NCBI RefSeq assembly: GCF_000516985.1
Contig: NW_006917094.1
Span: 1,116,001-1,180,000, forward strand
Direction of reading: 5' to 3'
From: Pestalotiopsis fici W106-1
Lineage: Eukaryota > Ascomycota > Sordariomycetes > Amphisphaeriales > Sporocadaceae
Length of the DNA: 64,000 nt
Shown here: positions 32,493-43,591 of the stretch, piece by piece
Layout: every line of letters begins with the position of its first letter
How positions within the stretch are numbered: the first letter of the stretch is position 1
Made by a program: the position numbers and the translations under genes
Notes under the pieces: generated by a model
Databases searched by the model: none
What the model was told of the DNA's origin: nothing
Seen by the model: only the letters and a program-made list of their open reading frames with translations

Positions 32493-34386
32493 TTACTCAT
32501 CATCTTCCATGCTGATTTCCGTCTTCTTCCACTTGCGAGCTTTGACGCGACGGTTGAACAAGATGTCGATTTCACGGTACGAGCGACCCTTCATCTCAGG
32601 CAAGTAGAAGTAGGCTGTGACCAAGCAAATGAGTCCAGTGGCGCCCCAGACATAGCCGCACTTGCCACCAAGATTTCCACCCTGTCAGGATATTAGCATC
32701 GTCAATTAGAGCGGAAGGGATAGATAGATGACTGACCGTTGGGTTGAGCATATAACTTCCCAAGAAGATGCAAGGAATTTCAATGATGTAGTAGGAAGCG
32801 CGACCGATACCGGTGGTGAGAGGTCGAAGACGAATGGACGAGGTTTCTCCGATAATGACCCAAGACGCTGGGGCAGGTCCCAAGGTAAACAGGACGGAGA
32901 TGATGAGACCCAACGATGCCTGAGCCAACGACGACGCCGTCGACTTGCCAAAAGAGCCAGCAATACCGAGAGCCACCAAGAGGACAGTGTTGAAGGCCGA
33001 ACCCCAGAGGTAGATACTGCGTCGGCCAAAGTATGTGGTGAGAATCCAAGAAAGCATGACAAAAATCATTTGCAGAGCCGAGGTGATGAGTCCTAGGGCA
33101 AAGGCGGTATTTGTGGTAACTCCGGCCTCTGTGTAATTGTTAGTAAGCATGGACGTGTACCAAGAATAACAATCAAAAATGGCAACTCACGCTCAAAGAA
33201 ATACACGGCCTGGTTGGCGATCAGGTTACCCGTCAAGTTCTGGGCCGCATAAACACCGCAAACAATGAGGGTACGGTAGAGATCAGTGCCCTTGAACAAT
33301 TCCAGGAAGCCGGGCTCCTTGGTGGTCTTTTCCATTTCAACGACACGACGCATCATGGCAACAGCGTCGCCAGTGTTGATCTTCTCTTTGCGCCCAAGAC
33401 GCCCAACCGATTTTGCTGCCTCTTCAAGACGTCCCTTTCGCACCAACCACCAAGGCGACTCGGGTGCGAAGAAGACGAGAACAGCAAGAGGCGTGGGGAA
33501 CATCCATTGAAGAGCAATGGGAATTCTGGTTCCAACCCATCAGCCCAAGTAAATTGAAGTTGACAAGGAGTGAGTACGTACCTGTAGGCGCTGGGATCGA
33601 TATGGGGACTATAGACGTAGGTGACGGCACCGACGATGATACTACCAATGGCCCAGAACATCTGGAGCATTTGAGTAGCTGGGGCTCGCAGCTGGATTGG
33701 CACAATCTCACTGCAGTATGCCGGGGCATTTGCAATAAAGATACCCCAAGGCAAACCTTCGAGAAGCTGTGCAACAAAGAAGACTGGGAGCGACTTTCCA
33801 AAGTAGAAGATGAAAATGAAAGCATTCAAGAACATAAGTCCGGTCAATGTCGCGTAACGATATCCAATGCGACTGGTGAGGGGACCAGCAAGAAAGACGC
33901 CAATAAGGGCACCAAGTTGTCCAGCCATTTGAAGAGCAGACTGCCATTTGGTTTCGACGACATAGTCGTTGGAACCGGGATCCCAGAGGCCGTATTCCTT
34001 CTTGAACGCAGGCAGGGCGAGGAAACTGCCGATGAGGAAAACATCGTAGGACTCCATGATCTATAAAGACAAGATTAGACACAATTCTTTTTGTCATTGT
34101 TGTAGTCACGGCCATCTTGGACGGTGGTATCCCAAGGAAGCAGACGAGAAAAGCGTACAATAGTGCAGGACATGACAAATGCCCAGAAGGAAGCCATTGG
34201 ATATTCTCGGACGGCTTGAAGCACCGTCATGTTGTGCTCTGCGGCCTCGGCCTCGATGGCATCCGCTCGGTAATCAGCAACCTTTGCCTTCTCGTCGAGA
34301 TCAGCGGCGTGGCCATCGTGGGAGACGGCAGCCTCGACCTCTGCGCTGTCGCCATGGTGTTTGGTGTCTTCTTCAGGGGCTCCCAT
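32493..34386 (-). CDS. MFS alpha-glucoside/hexose permease
   Basis: Five minus-strand exons, 34386-34159, 34060-33582, 33525-33191, 33128-32737 and 32681-32493, join in frame to 540 residues. The N-terminal 60 residues are acidic and cytosolic. Sugar-porter marks: ESYDVFLIGSFLALPAFKKEYG after the first helix, GPLTSRIGYRYATLTG (RIGYR as the D/G-R motif), GLPWGIFIANAPAYCSEIVPIQLR, PESPWWLVRKGRLEEA after helix 6, FFEQAGVTTNTAFALG, YFGRRSIYLWG, and a C-terminal LPEMKGRSYREIDILF that matches the family PETKGR-type motif. This combination is that of the fungal maltose/alpha-glucoside permease subfamily. It imports sugar with protons across the plasma membrane. No glucosidase gene lies beside it in this window. 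Confidence 0.9.
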
Positions 34387-36849
34387 TTTGGCTGCTGGAT
34401 GCCTTGATGAGAAAGTAGCAGAGGATTGGGGAGAAAAGCGGAGTGGAGAAAAAGAGCGGCATGCAAGAGAGTCATCGGAGACTGTCGACCTTATATACCT
34501 TTCATAATCAACCTCGATCAGTTCCAAGGAGCCATCCACCAACCAGGTGTCGGCGCTCTACTGGCAAGATGCGAGGGATGGGGGGTCGGTCTGGGGTAAA
34601 ATCGGTCCCATCTAGGCCGGGTGACAGTCTGTCGGCTAAGGGGGACCATAAGCGAGCCAGAGCAAAAGCATGATTGTGTCGCTGCCATTGGACCGCTAAG
34701 TCGAGCAGCGAGTGATTACAGGGTACCTTTGCGAAGGCCAAACCGGCGGTCCCCTGTCGTCTTCCAGGGCCGTGGTACGCGTGTGCGAGCCCAGGAATCG
34801 ATTCCTGTCGTCTGCGATGCGACGCACACGCGCTGACCCGTGGCTCGACTTTCGGAACGTTGTTATCACGAGCCTCGACGCTATGCTCCCCCTACGGCCT
34901 CGGGTGCTCTACCCCAGTAACGGGCTACTCCACATTGGGGATGATTATGCGGGGTAAGCATGCGGGGGAAAGATGCGCTACTTGGTCAAGCTTGGAGTAG
35001 TCGCTCTCTTATTTCGTATAAGCAATAAAACGGCGCAGGATTCGATTTCGGTTCTTGTCCACCTTTGCAAGCCAACCGCCAGCCCCCTCCGGGAACGAAA
35101 AAATACTTTGCCTAGGTCCCGAGCGGGCTCGGGTTTCAGTCTTGAATTTTTCATCGCACTCTTATGCGACGGACATGATGAACCTTGACTCTGATCCTTT
35201 CGACCTTTCAAACCTCTCGTCTGATCATTGTCTGGCTTGTGTCGTCTGCTCCTTTGAAGCCTTTTTCGAGCTCCATCACCGCTTGTCGACACTGTCCAGC
35301 CATTGGTCCGCAAACTACGGTGTACTTGCGAGTTGGTGGCTGCAGAGTTCGTGAGACACCCGCCATCGATGACGGGCGCAAAGTTGCGCGCCTCCATCGG
35401 CCAAAAGGTCCCCCAGCTAATGAAGAATGGGTTCAAATCGATACGCCACAGAGTGGCTAGAATAAATGTGACTTTCCGCGTACAACCTCAGAAGAGCACT
35501 TAATGAAGAGACCCTACTAACTGGAGGGTCCAAGCGTCGTTCCTTTTGCGGCCCCTCCATAGTTACACGGGAGAGGCTTCATATCCCGTTGTGTCCCCAT
35601 TTAATTTTCAGCCTGACAGAATTGTCTTCAATTTTCCCTGCATTTCTGAAACACAATCGTACGACCAGGATTCTTCATTGCCAAAGTGCAGAGATATTCA
35701 TTTGAGCTGCAAGCAGCTTGCCGTAGACTAGTAGGTCGGTTTGACTAAAATTGATTCTCTGCCTCAGCCTCGAGCATCTTGCCCAACTTCCCCGCATCTC
35801 CCCAATACATTTGCATATCTGCCAAGAACTCAGAACAATGCCGCCAAGACCTACACGCTTATAATACAAAAGCACACCTCGTTATCGATTTATGTTTTGC
35901 TTAGGCAATCACGCTGGCGATGTAGGTTCATGATGAAAACTCAGCTTGAGGAGTTGAGCGAACGACACATGCTGACCGTGTCGATACACATGACTTTTAG
36001 TCATTCTAAGCCCATATGAGTGGAAGTAGCAGACCAGTCATGCCGCATGACGAGCAATACACCCTGACTTGCATTCAAATTGCACCCATAAGGATTAAAA
36101 GTGTCTCGCCTCGCTATCCCTTTGAGTACGGAAAGTATAAGTCTTTTGCCCCACTGAAGCGTATAATGTTGACTGGTTCATGGTACCCCGAAACAGTTAG
36201 ACCTCGTCAAGGATGAGGTCGAATCGAAGCAAGGCAGTCTGAAACCAGAACACTTCTCTGTCTTTATTATATAGGGTCAAGAAGTCAGACTTTTCGTGCT
36301 CAAAGGAGTAGTAAAATGTTTCTTTGGGTTTCTATGGACTTGGGCGAGATAAGTATCTGGTTTCGAATTACCCGCGTGATGTCGGCGTCTTGATCTCCGC
36401 CTCGCAGCGTTGTTGAGGGATACCCTCGGACTCGGAAACTATGAGGTGTTGTATTACTCATTCAAAACACAAGGTTCAATTGATTCTTGATTGAGAATTT
36501 GAGATGCCCCTGGTATACGACGACGAAGCTCAAAAACCGGACACCATACGGTAGCGAACCTCCAAGAATATGAAAGGAGGGTGCGGTGCTACACGTGTTC
36601 ACGGTCAAACAAGTATGCGATGATATCAGAAGCCTCACAACCCCAAAGCAAAAAGTCGCCTGTGATAAGACAACGTCACAATTGCCGTTTGTTCCTGCGT
36701 TCAATAGCAAATGTACGCTAAAAGCATGAATATAACTTTACATCGCACACATGACCAGGCGGTCTGATATTCGTCGTATTCAGAAATCACATGAATATAC
36801 TGTCAATATTTTGCATCGTTGAATATCTACTACCCTACTTTGACTCTAT
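34387..36849. other. 2.5-kb gene-free region
   Basis: Contains the permease promoter on its left and the 3' flank of the caspase-like gene on its right. Between 34760 and 34840 a GCGTGTGCG...CGCACACGC inverted pair encloses the palindrome GGAATCGATTCC (34793-34805). Other frames are short and unconvincing. Confidence 0.35.
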
Positions 36850-38983
36850 TTAGAAAAAATCATCGGCAAAATCAGTGCTCATATTGTCAAAGATTTGTTC
36901 TTCATCCTCTGGTACCTTACGCCCATCATATATGTGTCCCCTGATGCTTTGATCTGTGTTGTACTTAAGAGGCGGCATTCCTTGCTCGGCCCCTATCCCT
37001 GAGTAAATACTCCTAGATCCTCCAAGTGGTCGAGTCATCGTTATGGGGTCTGCTAAACCAAGCCCAACCGCAGATGTGCTACGCGCGGGTCGTTCGTCAC
37101 TATCATGGTGAATCGCCCTGTGAAGATCTGTAATACCGGCTTCACCTTTCGGCACTGGCAGCCATTTACATTGTAGGGAATGGCCCGGAAAATAAGCTGT
37201 GATGTTTTCAATCACATCCCGTGTATTTAGATATTGTGATATGAAAAGCTAATCCCATGTAAATTTGTGTCTGAGTATGCAAGGATTGAAAGCGTACCTC
37301 GTGTTTGAGAAGGCACCATTTGACGTGACGGTCGACAGACTTATCATTTATCAGCCGCTTGCAGAATTGGACGAACAATGCCGTGGGCAGGTTGGTCTCA
37401 ATTGGGTGCTTGATATGGAGGCTTTTCCACCCCATTATTTCTTTGGGCCTTATTTGATTCAGATATTCCAACAACGTGAAAAAGCCTTCTTGTTCTGACT
37501 GCGCATCTATTGGCAATTCTGGATGGGTATCCAGTCGCAGTTGGTGTCGCAGCTTGGTAGCTGAAATCAACTCCGGCTTCGATTCCAGCGTCTGAGATCC
37601 CTGTGTCAATGATGGCCCGGCATTGGAGGACATGTTGGCAAACAATTTTTTGGTAAAACCAGCAAATGTAGTCGCTGGGCAAGATGGCAGCAAGTCCCAG
37701 ACCTCCAGAGCTATTTCCACCAATATCAGTGTAGAGTAGCTTTGATAGAAGCCCTTGAACTCAAGCACTCCAGGAGGTGAATTCAAGAGCCAAGTTTTGA
37801 CTTCTTCGCGGGCAGAAATTTCATCCTCGCTGACTCTTACCACGAGAAGAACAGTGGGCGGATCCTGAGATGCAAGCTTTGACTGAGCATTAGGATTCGT
37901 CACTTCCATTTGGACAATTGATTCCCGCCGTATCGGTGTCAGCATGATTGTTCGAACGGGTCTGTGCACCGACAATGACACATATACTGGTGTCCGCCTT
38001 TCATTCACTGTAAAGGCGAGTTGTCCATTTGGGGATCGCCGTCGTGACTCGTCCCGGTTCCATCGCGCTCTTTGCTGAAATAGCTCTAATCTGCCAATGA
38101 GCCTTTTGTGCAATTCTGGAACGGAGATGGGTTGGTTTGAGTGAGCAGCCAGTGATAATTCATCTACCAAGGCAAATGTGAAGGAGTCGGGGCCAGGCAT
38201 TGGAACTTCGGACTCGAAACCGCCTGCGCATAACGATTCTATCACAGCATTCGAAGGTCGCGAGGTCCCATGTTGGGTACAAAGAGGATGGCAACAATCA
38301 TAGAGTGTTAAGACATCTGGAGCGTCGGCATCTCCTTCAGCTAGAAGGGAACTGATGGAGGCTGTATTGGCTTCCGGTATTGTACTGGCTTCTGGCACTA
38401 CGCCTTCACGTTGGCTATAAGATACACTCGTCAGCTTGGTCAAAGTACTATATTACGTGGAGGCAAACATCTCAAAGGGCCTCATCTTGTTGGTGTGATA
38501 ATTAGTCTCTCAAGAAATAGCATTCAATCTCACATACCTAGGAAACCATATAGGATAAGATCCGGGTGAATCTCCTCGACGAGCGTGACCAGCATAGTAA
38601 ACGATCAGCAGATTGTTTGGTCCGTAATATTGACCAACAAACTCCCGAACCCGTCCATTCAATTCAAATCCGGATCGTGTCCATGGAATTTGCCTTTCAT
38701 GAACTTCGTAGCCGAACTCGTTTTCGAAGACACTTTTGAGTCTTTTGAATTCTAGCGATTCGTTGGTGATATCACCATTCTCCCAGCTCAGCATCAAAAC
38801 GGCAGCTTGCAAGTATCGCCTGAACCGCTTGGGCCAGGCCACGTTCATGGCATTGGTCAGATCTTTCAACCACTGTGTTGTTGTTACATGAGCATTGACT
38901 TGGGATACATCATGGGTGTGAGCAGTAAGGTTGAGTGTCGAGAAGCCATTGTTGAGAGCTACCTGACACGCTTGACAGGCCAT
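36850..38983 (-). CDS. Caspase-like (peptidase C14-type) protein
   Basis: Minus-strand exons 38983-38538, 38414-37298 and 37248-36850 join to 653 residues. The caspase-like fold is recognisable in the first 270 residues: LMLSWENGD, a helix-strand region, LLIVYYAGHA with the catalytic His at about 133, and LTLYDCCHP with the catalytic Cys at about 190, followed by FTFALVDELSLAAHSNQPISVPELHKRLI and PVYVSLSVHRP. The His-Cys dyad looks intact, so it may be an active protease cleaving after basic or acidic residues; fungal members are usually linked to heterokaryon incompatibility or cell death. The C-terminal 380 residues have no motif I recognise, apart from a plausible alpha-helical stretch and an acidic end. 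The neighbouring DUF6594 gene is transcribed in the same direction only 336 bp upstream. Confidence 0.7.
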
Positions 38984-39318
38984 GGGTTGGATTTCATGTC
39001 AGGTTGTCCGTCGTTGTTCGAGTATCTGGTTTGTATAGAAGTATGCAAGGAGAACTTTGATGTGGATGCGGGGTCCGTCAAAATCATTGCTACCTTTTGA
39101 AATGCACTTTCTTCAGCCACGGGCCAATCACAGTCATGTGGGATGATGAAAGCTGGCGTTGGCCAAAATAGGCTATTCCGCTCTCTTCACTTCTAGGCAG
39201 CACACGTCTATTTTCAAGCAATTGGCAGGGCATGTTTATCACGAAATGAAACAAAGGACGCCTTTTCTAATAGTCGCCATACGTTGCGAGAAACACACGT
39301 TGATTGTACCATATCCAA
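38984..39318. promoter_or_regulatory. Spacer between DUF6594 and caspase-like genes
   Basis: About 335 bp containing the 3' end of the DUF6594 gene and the promoter of the caspase-like gene. A short + frame here is not supported. Confidence 0.3.
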
Positions 39319-40469
39319 CTATGAATCACCAAACTGTAGAAATACGACTAGAACCGCCAAGTAACTACAGGGAGATTGTTAGTGAAGAAGAGCAAGAAAA
39401 CATCTCCAAAAGAAAAAGAAAAAGGGGGGGGAAGAATCACCTACCCAGCAGTGGCTGCTAACCTTTCAAAGGGCCGGCCAACGGTAGCAATATTGAGAAA
39501 AGCGAGACATGAAATCGCGAACACTGAAATGACCGCCAATTTTAACTTCACCTCCTGGAGGGTCTGGAGTATCCAAAGTGGCAACACCAGCATCGTAGCA
39601 GCAACGACAAAGAGTGCAAGAGAAGCAACGACATCGATCGCATCATCGCTGATCATGTACACTGTCGCCCGGTCCTGCGCGCCCATGGCGGCTGGTGGAC
39701 TTTTCCGAAACAATGAGAGCCTTCCCTGTGCTGGGAACACGATGTGATCTTCGAACCACTGTCTGACTAGTGATTTAGATCGTCGTATAGAGAGGAGCTC
39801 CTGACGATGCTCGACGAATTGCCTTTCGTTGTGCGTGATTGCCCCGAGGTTGTCCTCGAACCATGTTGCAACATTTTTCACATTTCGAGACCGTGCAGGT
39901 CCAAGTCCATGCATGGATGCGTAATTCAATACAATCTTATCTATGTCCGATCAATTGCGATGAGGAAATATAACTGGAATGAATATGCTTACCATACTCC
40001 CCCAATGCTCCAATAATTTCTGTAAGAAGCTGCTTTCTTTCGGGAAGATCATCCCTAACAGTTCCATTATTTATGTGTCGAAAAGAAGCTGTTTTGCCCT
40101 CGTTCCGTGGGTCCATGGCCGAGATATCGACTACTGCTGAGCCCTGCGCATTGGATATTTTCACATTCTTTGAGCTGAATCTCATATCCATCGCATCTAA
40201 CCTTTCTTCGCTTTCGGTCAATTGTGCTTGAAGAGTCAAGATGGCACGGGTATGTAGCCGATCACATCTCCGCACGGCAAAGAAATCGGGGTCGGAAGCT
40301 GTCCATGCTGCAAAATCTTTGTAACCTATATATTTCCTGGAATGGAGTAATTAGCCATTACTCATACATATGTTTCCGACATTGGGCAAACTACTACCAT
40401 GGATAACGGTGTAGATTCTTGTTCGGTCGGGGTTGCATCTATAACGACCTGCTCCAGTGGTACTGTCAT
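39319..40469 (-). CDS. DUF6594 membrane protein
   Basis: The core reads right to left as exons 40336-39993, 39940-39445 and 39364-39319, with good GTAAGC and GTAGGT donors. The family signature GYxxxAAWxASDPDFFxxRRxxRLHxRxIL (here GYKDFAAWTASDPDFF and RRCDRLHTRAIL) starts the domain; a long charged middle with FERLAATAGYLAVLVVF at the end and three hydrophobic helices (AIDVVASLALFVVAATMLVL, LAVISVFAISCLAFL, YLAVLVVFL) complete it. The first exon from the ATG at 40469 is uncertain: joining it to the core needs a weak GTCGGA donor at about 40379, or a different start. The domain is fungal and of unknown function. Being next to a caspase-like gene, it may take part in the same process. Confidence 0.62.
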
Positions 40470-41184
40470 TTTCTAGATGGTGTTGCTCATTAACGATGAA
40501 TTATTTACTATATTCTAGTCACTTCTGTAATCATCAAGTACGATGGTCGTACCATAAGTACCAGCTTGGACAACTGGGGCTCGACACTCGTGTTGGTGAA
40601 TGCCATCGACGCCCAACACCCAGGGAAGGCCGACATTTCTATGCAGTTCTCTCAAGGTAGGTATTGTAACCCACAATGTGACCCTTGCTCCACCAATAGA
40701 GTGTCCTATCAACGTGCCAACACTTGGAAGAGCTGCACAACAGAAGCAGGCTGTACGCCAAGGCATACTACGGTTGCCCAGAGGGCAAACTGACGAAAAC
40801 CCCCCAAATTGCGCGGGGAATAGCTAAAGGCACCGAAGCGGGCGGAAGCAAGGCTTGCGGTTTACGCCCGGCACCTGATCACGCGTTGACCATTTTAAAA
40901 CCACGACACTTTACCATCTGCATGTCGTAGTCTAGCTGAGGGCCTTGATTTGACTTGCCATCATTTGACAAGCACATCAAAGCCCGGCCGTTCAAGGGGA
41001 GCATATGAAGGGGCCGAGGTGGCAATTATTCCAAGCCTGAGAAACAATCACTTCAGGCCTTGTAAGGCGTTCCATCCTGTTTCGGTACAACACAACTTTG
41101 AGTCGAAGCGTAAGTAACACGTTTACTAGGCGACTGGTTGATACCTTGCTAAACATTTCTAGGGCACAAGGCCATTTCAAGAAG
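40470..41184. other. Intergenic region
   Basis: Seven hundred bases with only overlapping small frames. No RNA, repeat or mobile-element signature seen. Confidence 0.3.
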
Positions 41185-41403
41185 ATGCCGTCTGGTGATA
41201 ACAAGAATGATCAACGCGACCGAGGAGAGGATCAGCAAAACGCCAGAGATTTCTCTGAGCAGTTCTATGATGAAGAAGATCAACAGGCTTCGGATTCGTA
41301 TACCGGCGACGATGATGACAACCCGCCTAAACGGGGCGGGAAGAAGGTCAAGGGCTCTCCAAAACCTCCACCTGAAGAGGAGACGACAAACAACCCGCAG
41401 TGA
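41185..41403 (+). CDS. Small, highly charged hypothetical protein
   Basis: A 72-codon frame from ATG to stop rich in Asp, Glu, Lys, Gln and Pro (MPSGDNKNDQRDRGEDQQNA to PPPEEETTNNPQ), with no hydrophobic core, so probably disordered. Codon bias is weak and the frame has no homolog that I recognise. It could also be a spurious frame or an exon of a larger gene. Confidence 0.25.
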   Translation: MPSGDNKNDQRDRGEDQQNARDFSEQFYDEEDQQASDSYTGDDDDNPPKRGGKKVKGSPKPPPEEETTNNPQ

Positions 41404-42496
41404 CAGCTTGATGGAACTGAAGCGATTATTTCCGTGGTGGCCGGCGCCAAGCCTTTATACAATTTGCCATGGGAAGACAGATCCAAGCACCTCAGGCAAT
41501 CAGGGTTCAAAGTCCTCGATATAGTCCTATTCCAGCTTGGGTAGTCAGGGGTACAATATCAAGATCTTATCTGCAGCAAGCAGTAGCGCTTCCCGAGAAA
41601 TCACTTCTGCCAAGCCCTGCCAGTTGCGAAAATCACCGAAAGTATAAAGGAGATGAAGTTGGAAACCCTACTCACGATGCCCCTCCCATTACTGTGTATT
41701 ATGGGGTCAGCCAAGCCCCAAAAGGGTCCAATCGCATCTTTCCTGGTTATCCAGCTGCCAGAAACCTCTGCGATACCCGGAAGGGGGTCGATCGTCTTCG
41801 ACCTTGTATCCCTGTTGCTTCCAAGCCCAATGGTTCTCGTTCGCACCACAAAAATTTGCGGTGAGATGGCCGGGCCCATAAATTGTGGATGGAGGATGGC
41901 TCGGATGGGAATATATAATCTCATAATAGTGAGTCAATATTGCCCGTTGATTCTTCTATTATGAGATGAGGTGTCAAGATACCCCGGAAGCAAGGCCTAT
42001 AGATTACTGAAAGCATGAATTTGGTCCATCTGATCGTCTAGCTATGTACTATATGATATATACATTCTAGAAGCCAGACCCATAACATGGTCAAAGGGAC
42101 GTCAGCTGGACGAGCCCAGAACATTGGTAATATATAGTGGAGCGTCCTCAGTTGTAGTAACATGGAGAAAATGCAACACTGTGCGTATAAGTAGGATCAA
42201 TCATTGGCCACTTCGTGGCAAGACGTTAATCAGCATTAGATTGGAGGTATATTGATGGATCATGCTGCTATGATCCAAGAAACGACGACTTAACAAAGGG
42301 GAAAAAAAATGCCAGTGTGGTATCTTGCTACTCCTAACCTTGCGCCAAAGACCCAACCACCAAAAGATAGTATTGATAGCGTATCGCTAGCATTTGGTCA
42401 TAATCGCATAACCAAATATCATGCACCGTAGTTACCCATCCGTGCCAATTGTGCCCTTCATTAATTTTTATTGTGTCCATATCAAAGTCCCCGGCA
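41404..42496. other. Intergenic region
   Basis: About 1.1 kb with short frames only; none shows a known motif. AT-rich from 41900 on, as at the 3' flank of the hydrolase gene. Confidence 0.35.
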
Positions 42497-43591
42497 TTAA
42501 TCCATGATCTCAAACTCGGGTGGTAACGGCCAGTCTTCTACCCAAGCTTGGATGCCTTTGGCGAAGAGATACGGCATTTGCAAATTCCATGCATGAATTG
42601 CCTCGCGAACGATGTAGCTGCGCGACCGTAGACCGTCACCAAAATTCAAGTCTCCTGTAAAAAGCCTCCCCGCTTCTCTTATGGCCTCGACGTCGTCTTG
42701 TTTGCCGCCAGCGAGCATGGCAACGCGAATGCCCTTGCTGGCAGCTTCCTCGAAGGCCTCTTTTTGAAATTCCGCCGATTCTCTGTTGCCGTATTGAGAA
42801 AGCCGTGAGGTTGTGTTACGTTTAACCTCCTTCAGTAATCTACTGTCCTGAAATTCCGGCGCCCATCCAGAAAGCTTAAAGAAGACGCTATTTGGCGAGT
42901 GTAGCGCGGCCAGGAGCCCGTAATGAACAAGGCGCGGAGATTGTGCTGCCTTTAATCGAACGTCGCGCAACGGTGGTGACCCGGATGTCATAATACTGAG
43001 AACGACTTCCGGATGCCGGCGCGCAATCTCTAGAGCCACATAACCACCAGTCGAGATTCCGACAAGGTGTGCGCGACCTCCGTGTGCGTGCTTCTTGATC
43101 ATATCAACCACAAGATCGGCCGCCAGTGCGAACGAAAATGGCTTGATATGTCTTGACCTGGAGTGATGAGGCAAGTCGGGAATGAGTAGGTGGTACTCGG
43201 TCAACTTTGGTGCGACGTGCATCCACTCGAGATGAGAAGAGAAGAGGAGATGTAACATGACAACAGTTACGGGCGCATATGGATTTCGTGTCTCGAACCA
43301 TAGTTCCTTTGGGCCGTCGTCATAACATGATTCGGCCTCAGTACTGGACTCTGGTGGGTTCATGCTGGTTAAAGACCACGTGCTATCGGTAAATGAGGCC
43401 TTGCTCGACGATGTACTGGCAACACTGGTATCTGTCTCCCCTCGACTCCTAGTTGAGTAGACGTTTGGAAAGGCTTGATTGCGCGACCTCGAGGAAGGCA
43501 TCGCTCTTTGCATGGCAAAAGATGTGTCTCGAGAAGGCCCGGCCGTCGGATCGAATGCTTCAACTCTTTCGTCGTGGTCCATTGGGGGCAT
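42497..43591 (-). CDS. Alpha/beta-hydrolase
   Basis: Single exon, 364 residues. The first 85 residues are a Ser/Thr-rich, probably disordered leader (MPPMDHDERVEAFDPTAGPS), an unusually long extension for this fold. The alpha/beta-hydrolase core starts near residue 95: VVMLHLLFSSHLEW, LLIPDLPHHSRS, then the nucleophile elbow LVGISTGGY (Ser180 in GxSxG), and the C-terminal REAIHAWNLQMP with the likely catalytic His. An acid residue would be expected near GDLNFGDGL. It is therefore probably a serine ester hydrolase or related enzyme; substrate unknown. The leader and the absence of a signal peptide suggest a cytosolic protein. Confidence 0.8.
   Translation of the reverse strand: MPPMDHDERVEAFDPTAGPSRDTSFAMQRAMPSSRSRNQAFPNVYSTRSRGETDTSVASTSSSKASFTDSTWSLTSMNPPESSTEAESCYDDGPKELWFETRNPYAPVTVVMLHLLFSSHLEWMHVAPKLTEYHLLIPDLPHHSRSRHIKPFSFALAADLVVDMIKKHAHGGRAHLVGISTGGYVALEIARRHPEVVLSIMTSGSPPLRDVRLKAAQSPRLVHYGLLAALHSPNSVFFKLSGWAPEFQDSRLLKEVKRNTTSRLSQYGNRESAEFQKEAFEEAASKGIRVAMLAGGKQDDVEAIREAGRLFTGDLNFGDGLRSRSYIVREAIHAWNLQMPYLFAKGIQAWVEDWPLPPEFEIMD

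Noticed and set aside
40724..40930. Small + strand frames in the 40.5-41 kb region
   Set aside because: Several frames overlap in all phases without conserved features, so they are likely chance.
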